A stretch of DNA of 64,000 nt from Bacteroidales bacterium UBA6431 (GTDB lineage Bacteria > Bacteroidota > Bacteroidia > Bacteroidales > UBA932). The notes under the pieces are model-generated. The model was not told the DNA's origin and did no database searches. It saw only the letters and a list, made by a program, of their open reading frames with translations. Below, in pieces: positions 33,637 through 41,234 of the stretch (position 1 is its first letter; each line of letters begins with the position of its first letter). The translations under genes and the position numbers were made by a program. The DNA lies in the NCBI GenBank assembly GCA_002439095.1, contig DJOT01000015.1, positions 1-64,000 of the forward strand, read 5' to 3'.

Positions 33637-34707
33637 ATGGTCGAGGGGAGAGACATAGTGGGAGTTTCCGTCATGTACCTCGCAGGAGTCGCAGCAACAG
33701 CCGCCGCAAGTCCTGCGAAAAGTGTCTTATATGCGGCAGGGCCTGCCGGTCTTGCAGCCGCAATCATATTCCTCATTCTCTTCTGCAGGAAATCAGGAGC
33801 ACGGATCTGGATTCTTGCCACCTTCTTTTCCTTGGGAATATTCTCATTCTGCTGCACGGAGATGTGCTCTCACACAACATGGCAGCAGCCCGCCGCAGCC
33901 CGCAATGCTTTCCACTTGCTCAAGGCGACAATACATGATATCGGATTGAAAATCGAGTACGAAGTACTTGTCACAGCGCTGCTTACCGGAGACCGGAGCG
34001 GCCTCGCCGGAGACACGGTCTCGGCATTTCGGAACGCCGGCGCAGCACACATATTGGCACTCTCCGGACTTCATCTCGGAATAGTCTACGGATTGTTCAA
34101 AAGATTCCTCGCGCTGGCAGGCAACAGCCGTGGCGCAGAAGTCGCGACAAGCCTCACATCTGTATTGGCGGCCGGTTTCTATGTGCTTCTGACCGGTTGC
34201 AGCGCATCCGTAGTGAGAGCATTCCTGTTCATCTGCCTCAACGAAACCGCCAGGCTATGCCCAGGCAGGATGAGAAACCCGATGGCGATATACGCCACCG
34301 CCTTGACCATCCAGTTGACAATCACTCCATCGGTAATCAGCTCTGCAGGATTCCAGCTCTCATATCTGGCAATGCTCGGCATATACACACTGTTCCCAAG
34401 ACTGGACGCCTGGTACCCCGGATCAAAAAAACGGCTGCTCAAAAGAATATGGAGTTCAGCGGCCCTCACCCTATCCTGCCAAATCTTCACCGCGCCGCTG
34501 GTGTGGTTGTATTTCAAATCCTTCCCCGTGTATTTCCTGATCACCAACCTCGTGGCCCTTCCGCTCACCGAGGCGCTGATAGTCTGCGCTGTCGCGTCCA
34601 CAATAACAGCGGCGGCGGGACTATGCCCTCCGCCGCTGATTCATATCACTGATTTCTTTGCGGAAACCCTTATTGATTTTCTGGAAGCGGTGGCATCTAT
34701 TTCCTGA
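33637..34707 (+). CDS. short ComEC/Rec2-like membrane protein (competence domain only)
   Basis: The 356-residue polytopic protein contains the ComEC core domain: LVTALLTGDRSGLAGDTVSAFRNAGAAHILALSGLHLGIVYGLF (about 110-150, read in parts), SASVVRAFLF and FQLSYLAMLGIYTLFPRLDAW. ComEC forms the inner-membrane channel for single-stranded DNA in natural transformation. Full-size homologues are about 650-750 residues, with an OB-like DUF4131 region before the core and a metallo-beta-lactamase domain after it. Here the OB region is reduced to a short linker (about 75-105) and the C-terminal nuclease-like domain is absent. The frame is otherwise intact. The last 11 bp overlap the convergent lipoprotein gene. 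DNA uptake by this version alone is uncertain. Confidence 0.83.
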   Translation: MVEGRDIVGVSVMYLAGVAATAAASPAKSVLYAAGPAGLAAAIIFLILFCRKSGARIWILATFFSLGIFSFCCTEMCSHTTWQQPAAARNAFHLLKATIHDIGLKIEYEVLVTALLTGDRSGLAGDTVSAFRNAGAAHILALSGLHLGIVYGLFKRFLALAGNSRGAEVATSLTSVLAAGFYVLLTGCSASVVRAFLFICLNETARLCPGRMRNPMAIYATALTIQLTITPSVISSAGFQLSYLAMLGIYTLFPRLDAWYPGSKKRLLKRIWSSAALTLSCQIFTAPLVWLYFKSFPVYFLITNLVALPLTEALIVCAVASTITAAAGLCPPPLIHITDFFAETLIDFLEAVASIS

Positions 34708-35713
34708 CGCACCTTACAGTAGCTCCGAAATCCGTCGCGGACATAAGCCCCCGGTACACAACATCCTTGTCTTGATAGATGTAACGAAGCACCCCGCGCC
34801 CATCTTCGCTGTCAGAAGTCCAGAACGCCGCATATTTGTAGAGGGACTTGTTCTCAAACTTGTCTCCATCCAGAACCATATAGCCCGAAGGCATCACTGA
34901 AAGTCCGGACTTGTCCGTAATCTTGACATCGCGCCAGAACTCCCACATTCTCGTCCCGTTGAAGTAGAGGTTCTGCATCAGACTTCCGGCCAGTCCCTGA
35001 AGATCCTTGCCGGCCTCTGAACTTTTGCCGAACTCCCGGCCAAGGGCCGCCCAGTCCTCATCAGAAGGAAGAGTCCATCCCTCAGGGCAGGCGGTCTGCG
35101 CTTCTGTCCAACTGTAGTAGCGCCCGAATATGTCTGACATGACGTCACAGCCACCATAAGCATGCCCGGCCCCGGCCCAGGCAAGATTCTGACGCATCCA
35201 GTCGGTGCCTGAAATGTTTCTGTAATAATACTTGCACCCGTCACGAGGATCGGTGAACACCTTGTCTGTGAGATACTTTGTGAAACCGGTGATGGAACCG
35301 TCACCGTCAAAGCCGCTCTTGACCGCCGTGAATGTCTTGGAAGTGCTGGTACCATAGTAAATCCCGTCAGTGGTAAATGCCCCCAAGGTAATGGAAAGGT
35401 TGCCGATGGTATCTGGAATCTCGAATGTGAACACCTTCTTGAGGACAGTACCATCTCCGGCGACAAGAGTATCATATACAGCCGTCGCCGGATCCTTGAA
35501 ATAGTATCCGACAGCACCGCCGTCTCCGCGGGTCACTGTCATGAGGGTATCTATGTTGAATGACTTGGTAAAACCCTCGGTGACATAAGTGGGGACGGTG
35601 ACAGAAAGCGAACCGTCCATGTAGAGCTTCGAACTGTCTGAGTCCTTCTTGCATCCCTGCAGCAGCAGGGCCGACAGAGAGACAGCCGCAAGTGATATTT
35701 TCCAGATTTTCAT
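34697..35713 (-). CDS. lipoprotein with a FISUMP domain
   Basis: The 338-residue lipoprotein has the lipobox LLQGC (Cys21) followed by KKDSDSSKL, a Lys/Asp-rich stretch like Bacteroidota surface-export signals. The first 150 residues are beta-rich and unassigned. The C-terminal half (about 160-338) is a Fibrobacter succinogenes major paralogous (FISUMP) domain: DPRDGCKYYYRNISGTDWMRQNLAW (in parts), FGRYYSWTEAQTACPEGWTLPSDEDWAALGR, a YAAFWTSDSED segment and the ending GATVRCVRK. FISUMP domains are common in exported proteins of Bacteroidota and are thought to bind ligands or surfaces; the target is unknown. Its 3' end overlaps the ComEC-like gene by 11 bp on the other strand. Confidence 0.87.
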   Translation of the reverse strand: MKIWKISLAAVSLSALLLQGCKKDSDSSKLYMDGSLSVTVPTYVTEGFTKSFNIDTLMTVTRGDGGAVGYYFKDPATAVYDTLVAGDGTVLKKVFTFEIPDTIGNLSITLGAFTTDGIYYGTSTSKTFTAVKSGFDGDGSITGFTKYLTDKVFTDPRDGCKYYYRNISGTDWMRQNLAWAGAGHAYGGCDVMSDIFGRYYSWTEAQTACPEGWTLPSDEDWAALGREFGKSSEAGKDLQGLAGSLMQNLYFNGTRMWEFWRDVKITDKSGLSVMPSGYMVLDGDKFENKSLYKYAAFWTSDSEDGRGVLRYIYQDKDVVYRGLMSATDFGATVRCVRK

Positions 35714-35739
35714 CTTCGATAATTTCTGTTACAAAATGC

Positions 35740-35747
35740 AAATATAG
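35740..35747 (-). promoter_or_regulatory. -7 promoter box for the FISUMP lipoprotein gene
   Basis: The plus strand reads CAAATATA, which is TATATTTG on the minus strand, 26 bp upstream of the start at 35713. Confidence 0.5.
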
Positions 35748-35770
35748 CGACTATCGCGCGTAAAATCTCG

Positions 35771-35778
35771 TAACTTTG
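35771..35778 (+). promoter_or_regulatory. -7 promoter box for the ApbE gene
   Basis: TAACTTTG matches TAnnTTTG and lies 21 bp before the ATG at 35800, divergent from the lipoprotein box 23 bp away. Confidence 0.5.
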
Positions 35779-35799
35779 TGCAAATACTTTGCCGAAAAC

Positions 35800-36747
35800 A
35801 TGAAGTCAATCCCAAAAACCATGCTCATCTTGGCGGTGATGGCCGCAGCCGGATGCTCAGCAGACAGATACGAAACATTCAGTGGATATGCCCAGGGCGG
35901 CACATATAGTGTCAAAGCCAATCTCAACGGGGTCACAGTGCCGGACAAAATCATAGCCGCGAGCATCGACTCCCTTCTGGAGGAAATCGATTTCAGCATC
36001 TCGGGCTACAACAAGAACTCCCTGCTCAGCAGGCGCAACGCCGGGGAAGAAATCGTGCCGGACAGGCATTTCAGGGCCCTGCTTGACCTGTCTGAAAAGT
36101 ATTCAGCAATGACAGATGGGGCTTTCGATGTGTGGGCGGCCCCTCTGTTTGACATCTGGGGATTCGGGTTCACGGCGGACTCCCTGCCGTCACAAGAACG
36201 CATCACAGAGGCGAAAGCCCTATGCAAGGAACATAAAGTACTCAATTTCAACGCCATTGCGCAGGGATACACATGTGATGTCATAGCATCATACCTTTAT
36301 TCTATAGGAGTGAAGGACATGCTTGTGGACATAGGGGAGATCTACTGCGACGGGTTAAACCCCCACGGAAAAGGCTGGAGCATAGGGGTTGACAACCCCG
36401 TGGACGGCAACGACACCCCGGGACGTGATCTGCGCGGCATCTGGCGCTCCGACGGAAGCGGCCAGGGCATCGTCACCTCAGGCAACTACCGCAAGTTCTA
36501 CATACGGGACGGGAAGAAATACGCACACACAATAGACCCCAGGACAGGGATGCCGGTGCAGCATAATCTGCTGAGCGCCACGATTGTGGCCCCGAGTGCA
36601 GCCGAAGCTGACGCCCTTGCCACGGCCTGCATGGTGATGGGGCCGGAGGCCGCCCGGGAGTTCGTCCTCTCCCGCCCAGAGATAGAGGCCTGCCTGATCA
36701 CTTCAGACGGGACATGGGCGTCAGAGGGATTCAAAACTGAAAAGTAA
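35800..36747 (+). CDS. apbE: FAD:protein FMN transferase, lipoprotein
   Basis: ApbE attaches FMN covalently to Thr or Ser of periplasmic and membrane flavoproteins, such as Nqr and Rnf subunits, using FAD. ATG 35800 gives 315 residues with the lipobox AAGC (Cys20). Family motifs are SGYNKNSLLSRRNAGEE near the N-terminus, FNAIAQGYTCD (FAD-binding), LVDIGEIYCDG then GKGWSIGVDNPV, the GNYRKFYIRDGKKYAHTIDPRTGMPV segment (in parts) and the metal-binding ADALATACMVMG. No Nqr, Rnf or FMN-binding target gene lies in the window, so its substrate is encoded elsewhere. Confidence 0.94.
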   Translation: MKSIPKTMLILAVMAAAGCSADRYETFSGYAQGGTYSVKANLNGVTVPDKIIAASIDSLLEEIDFSISGYNKNSLLSRRNAGEEIVPDRHFRALLDLSEKYSAMTDGAFDVWAAPLFDIWGFGFTADSLPSQERITEAKALCKEHKVLNFNAIAQGYTCDVIASYLYSIGVKDMLVDIGEIYCDGLNPHGKGWSIGVDNPVDGNDTPGRDLRGIWRSDGSGQGIVTSGNYRKFYIRDGKKYAHTIDPRTGMPVQHNLLSATIVAPSAAEADALATACMVMGPEAAREFVLSRPEIEACLITSDGTWASEGFKTEK

Positions 36748-36763
36748 TTTCAGCCAAATTCGC

Positions 36764-36771
36764 TATCTTTG
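36764..36771 (+). promoter_or_regulatory. -7 promoter box for DUF4290-ftsK-lolA
   Basis: TATCTTTG matches TAnnTTTG and lies 21 bp before the ATG at 36793, so the ftsK operon probably has its own promoter just after apbE. Confidence 0.5.
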
Positions 36772-36792
36772 CGCTTTAAACATAGACACACA

Positions 36793-37479
36793 ATGGAAGA
36801 AAGATATATGCACACCGACAACATCGGCCTGGACTACAACACGGAAAGGGAAAAACTGGCAATGCCCGAATACGGGCGCAATGTATTGAAGATGGTCGAG
36901 AACCTCCGCACCATCCCTGACAAAGCAAAACGCACCGAACAGGCAAGGGCCGTCATCAAGGTCATGGAGATACTCAACCCGCAGGTCCACCTGCAGGAGA
37001 ATTATGAGCACAAACTCTGGGATCAGCTCTACATGATAGCCGACTTCAATCTTGATATCGACTCCCCATATCCGTGCCCGCAGAAGGAAGAGTTCAGGAC
37101 GGCCCCTGTGCCGCTCCCGATGAAAGACGACAGGATAAAGGCAGCCCATTACGGACGCAATATAGAGAAAATCATAAATCTGCTGTGCAACGAACCGGAC
37201 GGCGAGGTGAAAACGGAAATGATCCGCTGTCTGGCCATATACATGAGGCAGCAGTATCTTATATGGAACAAGGACAGTGTCGCTGACGAGACGATATTCG
37301 CTGACATCGAAAGGATCTCCGAATACAGGCTCAAGGTGCCTGAGGGTCTGGATCTCGGCCGCATCTCCAATGATGCAAGTTTCGCCCGCCCGGGTCTCGG
37401 AATCAACTATGGCCAGGGCGGAGGACAGAAGAACAACCGCCAGCACAAAAACAACAGAAGGCAGAACAGGAAGAAATAA
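36793..37479 (+). CDS. DUF4290 family cytoplasmic protein
   Basis: The 228-residue soluble protein starts at ATG 36793 (MEERYMHTDNIGLDYN). Its core LDYNTEREKLAMPEYGRNVLKMVENL and the later KAAHYGRNIEKIINLL repeat a YGRN-helix pattern typical of DUF4290, a Bacteroidota family with no assigned function. The middle has LNPQVHLQENYEHKLWDQLYMIADF. The C-terminus is a low-complexity basic Gly/Asn/Gln/Arg tail (GGGQKNNRQHKNNRRQNRKK), which looks like a disordered nucleic-acid-binding tail. Its stop and the ftsK start share a base (TAATG), so the genes are translationally coupled. A link to chromosome handling through FtsK is inferred. Confidence 0.85.
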   Translation: MEERYMHTDNIGLDYNTEREKLAMPEYGRNVLKMVENLRTIPDKAKRTEQARAVIKVMEILNPQVHLQENYEHKLWDQLYMIADFNLDIDSPYPCPQKEEFRTAPVPLPMKDDRIKAAHYGRNIEKIINLLCNEPDGEVKTEMIRCLAIYMRQQYLIWNKDSVADETIFADIERISEYRLKVPEGLDLGRISNDASFARPGLGINYGQGGGQKNNRQHKNNRRQNRKK

Positions 37480-39932
37480 TGAGGATCTGGGACAGATGGG
37501 ACGAGAATGAAAAAGCCGCAGCAATCCGGGTAGCCGGACTGTTTACGGCTGTCCTCGCCGTATTCGTATTCATAGCCATCATATCCTACCTCTTCCATTG
37601 GGAGCAGGACATGAGCCTGTTCACAGGCGGGAGCACCGCGGAAGTCGGCAACGCGGCCGGCAAAATCGGCAACAGGACCGGGTATTTCCTCGTATGCGAA
37701 CTCTTCGGGCTCGGAAGCTTTGCCCTGCTCATCATCCTGACAGCCGTGTCGATAAGGCTGCTGACCCGTAAATGGAGCCCGTCACTGATCAAGACAGGCC
37801 TCATCACCCTTTTCAGCGCATGCATCAGTTCATTGGCATTTGCGTTCATAGGGAAACTCGTTTCTCTTGACAACATGTTTGGAGGCGGCCTTGGGGGCAG
37901 ATGCGGGGCAAAGGCGGTGGACTGGGCCGAAGAACAGATAGGCGCACCTGTGACAGGAATCGTCATCATCGTGCTCTTTACCGCACTGTTGATATTCTCT
38001 TCAAAGCGTTTCAGCAGATGGCTGGCCACCGCCGGAAGCAGTAAAAAGCCTGTAAAGCCAGTAACTGATGAGGCTGAGGGGTGTCAGGCACCGGAGTCTG
38101 AAGAGGCTGTGAATACCGAAAACACTGAAAGAGAAGAAGATGACGATGTGACACCGGTTCCGGATATAGTGCCCGAAATCATTGAAACTCCTGCGGCAGC
38201 GCCGGAGCCATTGACTGTCAGAGCGCTTAAAGCGGAGCCGCAAATCGCCGAACCGGCACCCCAAACGCAGCCGGAGGCACTTGACAACGCAAACTTTACC
38301 GTGGTCAAGGGTGATGCCCTTGATACCGATGTCACCAGAGATCTGACACCTATAGACAACAGGCTCGATCCACCTGACGGACTGCCAGATTATAAGTTCC
38401 CCTCACTCGATCTTCTCAAGTCACACTCAAGCGGACGCAGGGAAGTGTCCAGCGAAGAGCTCACGCGCAACAACAACAAGATCCGGGCGACCCTCGCCAA
38501 CTACAAGATCCAGATAACCGATGTAAAGGCCATAGTCGGGCCGACCGTGACCCTATATAAGGTGTATCCGGCTCCAGGTGTCAAGATTGCGGAAATAAAA
38601 AGGCTGCAGGAAGACATTGCGATGGCCCTCAACGCCAAAGGAGTGAGAGTAGTGGTGCTTTCGGACGCGGTGGGGATTGAAGTCGCCAACGACTACGCGT
38701 CCATCGTGCCGCTCAAAGCTCTGCTCAACGACAACGAATTCCGCAACAGCAAGGCCGACCTGCCAGTAGCTATCGGATACACCATCACCCAGAAAGTCAA
38801 GGTGTTCGACCTCGCGGATGCGCCACACCTGCTCGTAGCCGGCGCGACCAAGCAGGGCAAGTCCGTGGGACTCAACGTAATCGTCACTTCTCTTCTGTAC
38901 AGCAAGCACCCTTCAGAGCTGAAGTTCGTGTTCATTGACCCGAAGATGGTGGAATTCTCCGTATACGCCAGACTCTTGAAGCACTATCTTGCCGTGCTGC
39001 CGGATGCATGCTCGGAGGAGGACGAGCAGGACAACGCCATAGTCAAGAAGCCGAAGGACGCGGAGAAGATCCTGCGTTCGCTCTGCATCGAGATGGATCA
39101 GAGGTACGAGCTTCTCAGCAAGGCCGGAGTCAACAACATCCGCCTGTACAACGAGAAATACAAGTCCCGCAGGCTCAACCCTGAGAAGGGCCACCGTTTC
39201 CTGCCGTACCTTGTGGTGGTGGTGGATGAATATGCCGACCTTACCATGAGTCAGGGAGCCAGCCCCGAGACCAAGTCTGCAAGCCGGAGCATAACCAACT
39301 CCATAGTCCGCCTCGCACAGAAAGGCCGCGCCGCCGGACTGCATGTAATCTTGGCCACCCAGAGACCATCCGTGGATGTCATATCCGGAGTCATCAAAAG
39401 CAACTTCCCTATGCGCATAGCTTTCCGCGTCGCATCCAGGACAGACTCCATGACGATCCTCGACAGCCCGGGAGCGGAAAAACTTATCGGACGAGGCGAC
39501 ATGCTCTTCTCCGCCGGCATAGACTCGGAACGTATACAGTGCGCCCTCGTGGATGTGGATGAGGAGATCGAGGGCATCACAAGATACATCGGAGACCAGA
39601 AAGGCTATGGGAAAAGCTACAACAGCCCGTACTATCTCCCTTCCGTGGAGGATGCCGCGTCCGAAGGCGGAGAAGCTGGAGGAAAGGTTGACATGCACAG
39701 TCTCGACGAGCGTTTCGAAGAAGCGGCGAAAATGGTGGTCACCACGCAGAGGGGTTCCACATCCGACCTTCAGCGCAAGTTGGGGATGGGCTATGCCAAG
39801 GCAGGGCGCGTGATGGATCAGTTGGAAGCGGCGGGCATAGTCGGACATCAGGAAGGTTCCAAGCCGCGCCAGGTGCTTGTACCGGACCTCAACACTCTGC
39901 AACCGATCCTTGACGCATTTCTCAAGCGCTGA
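37479..39932 (+). CDS. ftsK: FtsK/SpoIIIE family DNA translocase
   Basis: FtsK pumps DNA at the septum and resolves chromosome dimers with XerCD. The 817-residue protein has an N-terminal membrane domain with four helices (about 23-180), a short acidic, Pro-rich linker (about 190-290), then the alpha/beta motor. Walker A is G455ATKQGKS462, Walker B is PYLVVVVDEYADL, and the region after it, LAQKGRAAGLHVILATQRPSVDVISGVIKSNFPMRIAFRVAS (in parts), is conserved. The C-terminal gamma winged helix (about 755-817), with TSDLQRKLGMGYAKAGRVMDQLEAAGIV, reads orienting sequences. The linker is much shorter than in E. coli FtsK. Start and stop codons overlap the neighbours (TAATG, TGATG). Confidence 0.97.
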   Translation: MRIWDRWDENEKAAAIRVAGLFTAVLAVFVFIAIISYLFHWEQDMSLFTGGSTAEVGNAAGKIGNRTGYFLVCELFGLGSFALLIILTAVSIRLLTRKWSPSLIKTGLITLFSACISSLAFAFIGKLVSLDNMFGGGLGGRCGAKAVDWAEEQIGAPVTGIVIIVLFTALLIFSSKRFSRWLATAGSSKKPVKPVTDEAEGCQAPESEEAVNTENTEREEDDDVTPVPDIVPEIIETPAAAPEPLTVRALKAEPQIAEPAPQTQPEALDNANFTVVKGDALDTDVTRDLTPIDNRLDPPDGLPDYKFPSLDLLKSHSSGRREVSSEELTRNNNKIRATLANYKIQITDVKAIVGPTVTLYKVYPAPGVKIAEIKRLQEDIAMALNAKGVRVVVLSDAVGIEVANDYASIVPLKALLNDNEFRNSKADLPVAIGYTITQKVKVFDLADAPHLLVAGATKQGKSVGLNVIVTSLLYSKHPSELKFVFIDPKMVEFSVYARLLKHYLAVLPDACSEEDEQDNAIVKKPKDAEKILRSLCIEMDQRYELLSKAGVNNIRLYNEKYKSRRLNPEKGHRFLPYLVVVVDEYADLTMSQGASPETKSASRSITNSIVRLAQKGRAAGLHVILATQRPSVDVISGVIKSNFPMRIAFRVASRTDSMTILDSPGAEKLIGRGDMLFSAGIDSERIQCALVDVDEEIEGITRYIGDQKGYGKSYNSPYYLPSVEDAASEGGEAGGKVDMHSLDERFEEAAKMVVTTQRGSTSDLQRKLGMGYAKAGRVMDQLEAAGIVGHQEGSKPRQVLVPDLNTLQPILDAFLKR

Positions 39933-40381
39933 TGAGAAGACTGTCTTTCATATTGGCGGCAGTCATCTGTCCCCTGTTTATGCATGCGCAGAAACTCCCC
40001 GAAAAGCAGATCGGGGAGATACTCGGCCATCTGGACACGAACAGGGTCAGCCTGGAATATGACTGCGTGACACGAAGTCCGTCATCGCTGCACCTGAACG
40101 GGACCCTGATTCTTGAAGGCAACTGCTACTTCGCGAAAGGCAACGGAATCGAAATCTACTGCGATGGCAAGACACGTTGGACAGTCGATCCGGAAGAGAA
40201 GGAAGTCTACATTGAAGATGCCGGGGGCATAAAGGAGATTCTTGAGGGGGACGACTCACTGGAGAGCCTCAACATCAAAAACATCAAATATATCCCGCAG
40301 ACAGGCAGCCTGCGGGACTTCAGATTCGACACTTCTTCTCTGGACTCTTTCTGGGTCGTCACCGACCTGCGTGAGGAATGA
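39932..40381 (+). CDS. LolA-like outer-membrane lipoprotein carrier
   Basis: The 149-residue exported protein has a signal peptide (about 1-19, ending MHAQ) and the half-barrel pattern of LolA-type carriers: VSLEYDCVTRSPSSLHLNGTLILEGNCYFAKGNGIEIYCDGKTRWTVDPEEKEVYIED read in parts, corresponding to strands that in LolA hold lipoprotein acyl chains. It is shorter than E. coli LolA (about 180-200). It follows ftsK with a 1-bp TGATG overlap, an order I know from other Bacteroidales. The 3' end overlaps the convergent lytic transglycosylase gene by 23 bp. Confidence 0.82.
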   Translation: MRRLSFILAAVICPLFMHAQKLPEKQIGEILGHLDTNRVSLEYDCVTRSPSSLHLNGTLILEGNCYFAKGNGIEIYCDGKTRWTVDPEEKEVYIEDAGGIKEILEGDDSLESLNIKNIKYIPQTGSLRDFRFDTSSLDSFWVVTDLREE

Positions 40382-41234
40382 TGATGTCGTATGTCTTACC
40401 CGCCTTGTTGACGAGTTTGCTGTCCCTCAACCACAGGTTCGCGCCCTTGAGCTGGGCGTAACTGATGCCGTTTTCCTCCGCGAAATCCACAAGACTCTCT
40501 ATCGGGCCGCTTATCTCGACTATCTTCTCCGGGGGATAATAACGATACCTCTCCGAATGCGGCACATTGAATCCGAAATCGGAAGGCCTCTCGAAGAACA
40601 TCTTGGCGGCAAGAACTCTGAACATGTATCTTGAAGTCTCTTCCACCAGCCATAGGTCGAGCGCGCTTGTCTGCCTCTGATCAGAGAGTTTCCGTGTGAT
40701 GCCGTTCTGTCCGCCGTTATAGCTCGCGGCCACCGTCATCCAGTCCCCGTATTTTGCAAAGGCTTTCTTGAGATAGTCACACGCAGCCTTGGTAGCTTTC
40801 TCTATATTGTAGCGCTCATCCACTTCCGAAGTCACCTCAAGGCCATATTCCCTCGCTGTAGTCTTGGTAAACTGCCAAAGCCCCGCAGCACCGGCAGAAG
40901 ACACAGCCTTAGGATCCAGATTGCTTTCTATGGCCATAAGGTATTTCAGGTCCTCCGGTACCCCCTCCCGGCGGAGGATCGGTACCACCTGTGCGAATAT
41001 GCGTTCCGACTTCTTGAGCATCAGGGTGGAATTGGTATGCATGTAGGTGAATGCTATCAGTTCCCTGTCCATCCTCTCGTACAGGTCACTACGGTCGAAA
41101 CGGACAGTCTGCCCGGCAAAAACAACCTTCTCCGGTACGCGCGGAGGCTGTTTGTGCAGATCCCCCTCCTGCCCGAAGGACATCACAGCCGCCGCGAGCA
41201 GCACGGCGGCGGAAAAAAAGAGTCTTTTGATCAT
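40359..41234 (-). CDS. membrane-bound-type lytic murein transglycosylase (MltD/SLT-like)
   Basis: The 291-residue exported enzyme (signal peptide about 1-21, ending SFGQ) cleaves glycan strands of peptidoglycan to 1,6-anhydromuropeptides. The SLT domain (about 90-215) shows the catalytic Glu in LKYLMAIESNLDPKAVSSAGAAGLWQF (in parts), then YNIEKATKAACDYLKKAF and VAASYNGGQNGI. The C-terminus (about 240-290) looks like one LysM-type wall-binding repeat: FAEENGISYAQLKGANLWLR and GKTYDIIIP. It is the last gene of a minus-strand operon and overlaps the addA stop by 4 bp; its own end overlaps the LolA-like gene. Confidence 0.93.
   Translation of the reverse strand: MIKRLFFSAAVLLAAAVMSFGQEGDLHKQPPRVPEKVVFAGQTVRFDRSDLYERMDRELIAFTYMHTNSTLMLKKSERIFAQVVPILRREGVPEDLKYLMAIESNLDPKAVSSAGAAGLWQFTKTTAREYGLEVTSEVDERYNIEKATKAACDYLKKAFAKYGDWMTVAASYNGGQNGITRKLSDQRQTSALDLWLVEETSRYMFRVLAAKMFFERPSDFGFNVPHSERYRYYPPEKIVEISGPIESLVDFAEENGISYAQLKGANLWLRDSKLVNKAGKTYDIIIPHAGR

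Noticed and set aside
33570..33857. 96-codon N-terminal extension of AckA
   Set aside because: The family start MIILVINCGSSS at 33569 is standard, a -7 box lies within the extension, and the extension overlaps the divergent ComEC-like gene.
38913..39902. 329-codon open frame antisense to ftsK
   Set aside because: It is entirely opposite the conserved FtsK motor and has no family signature; FtsK is certain.
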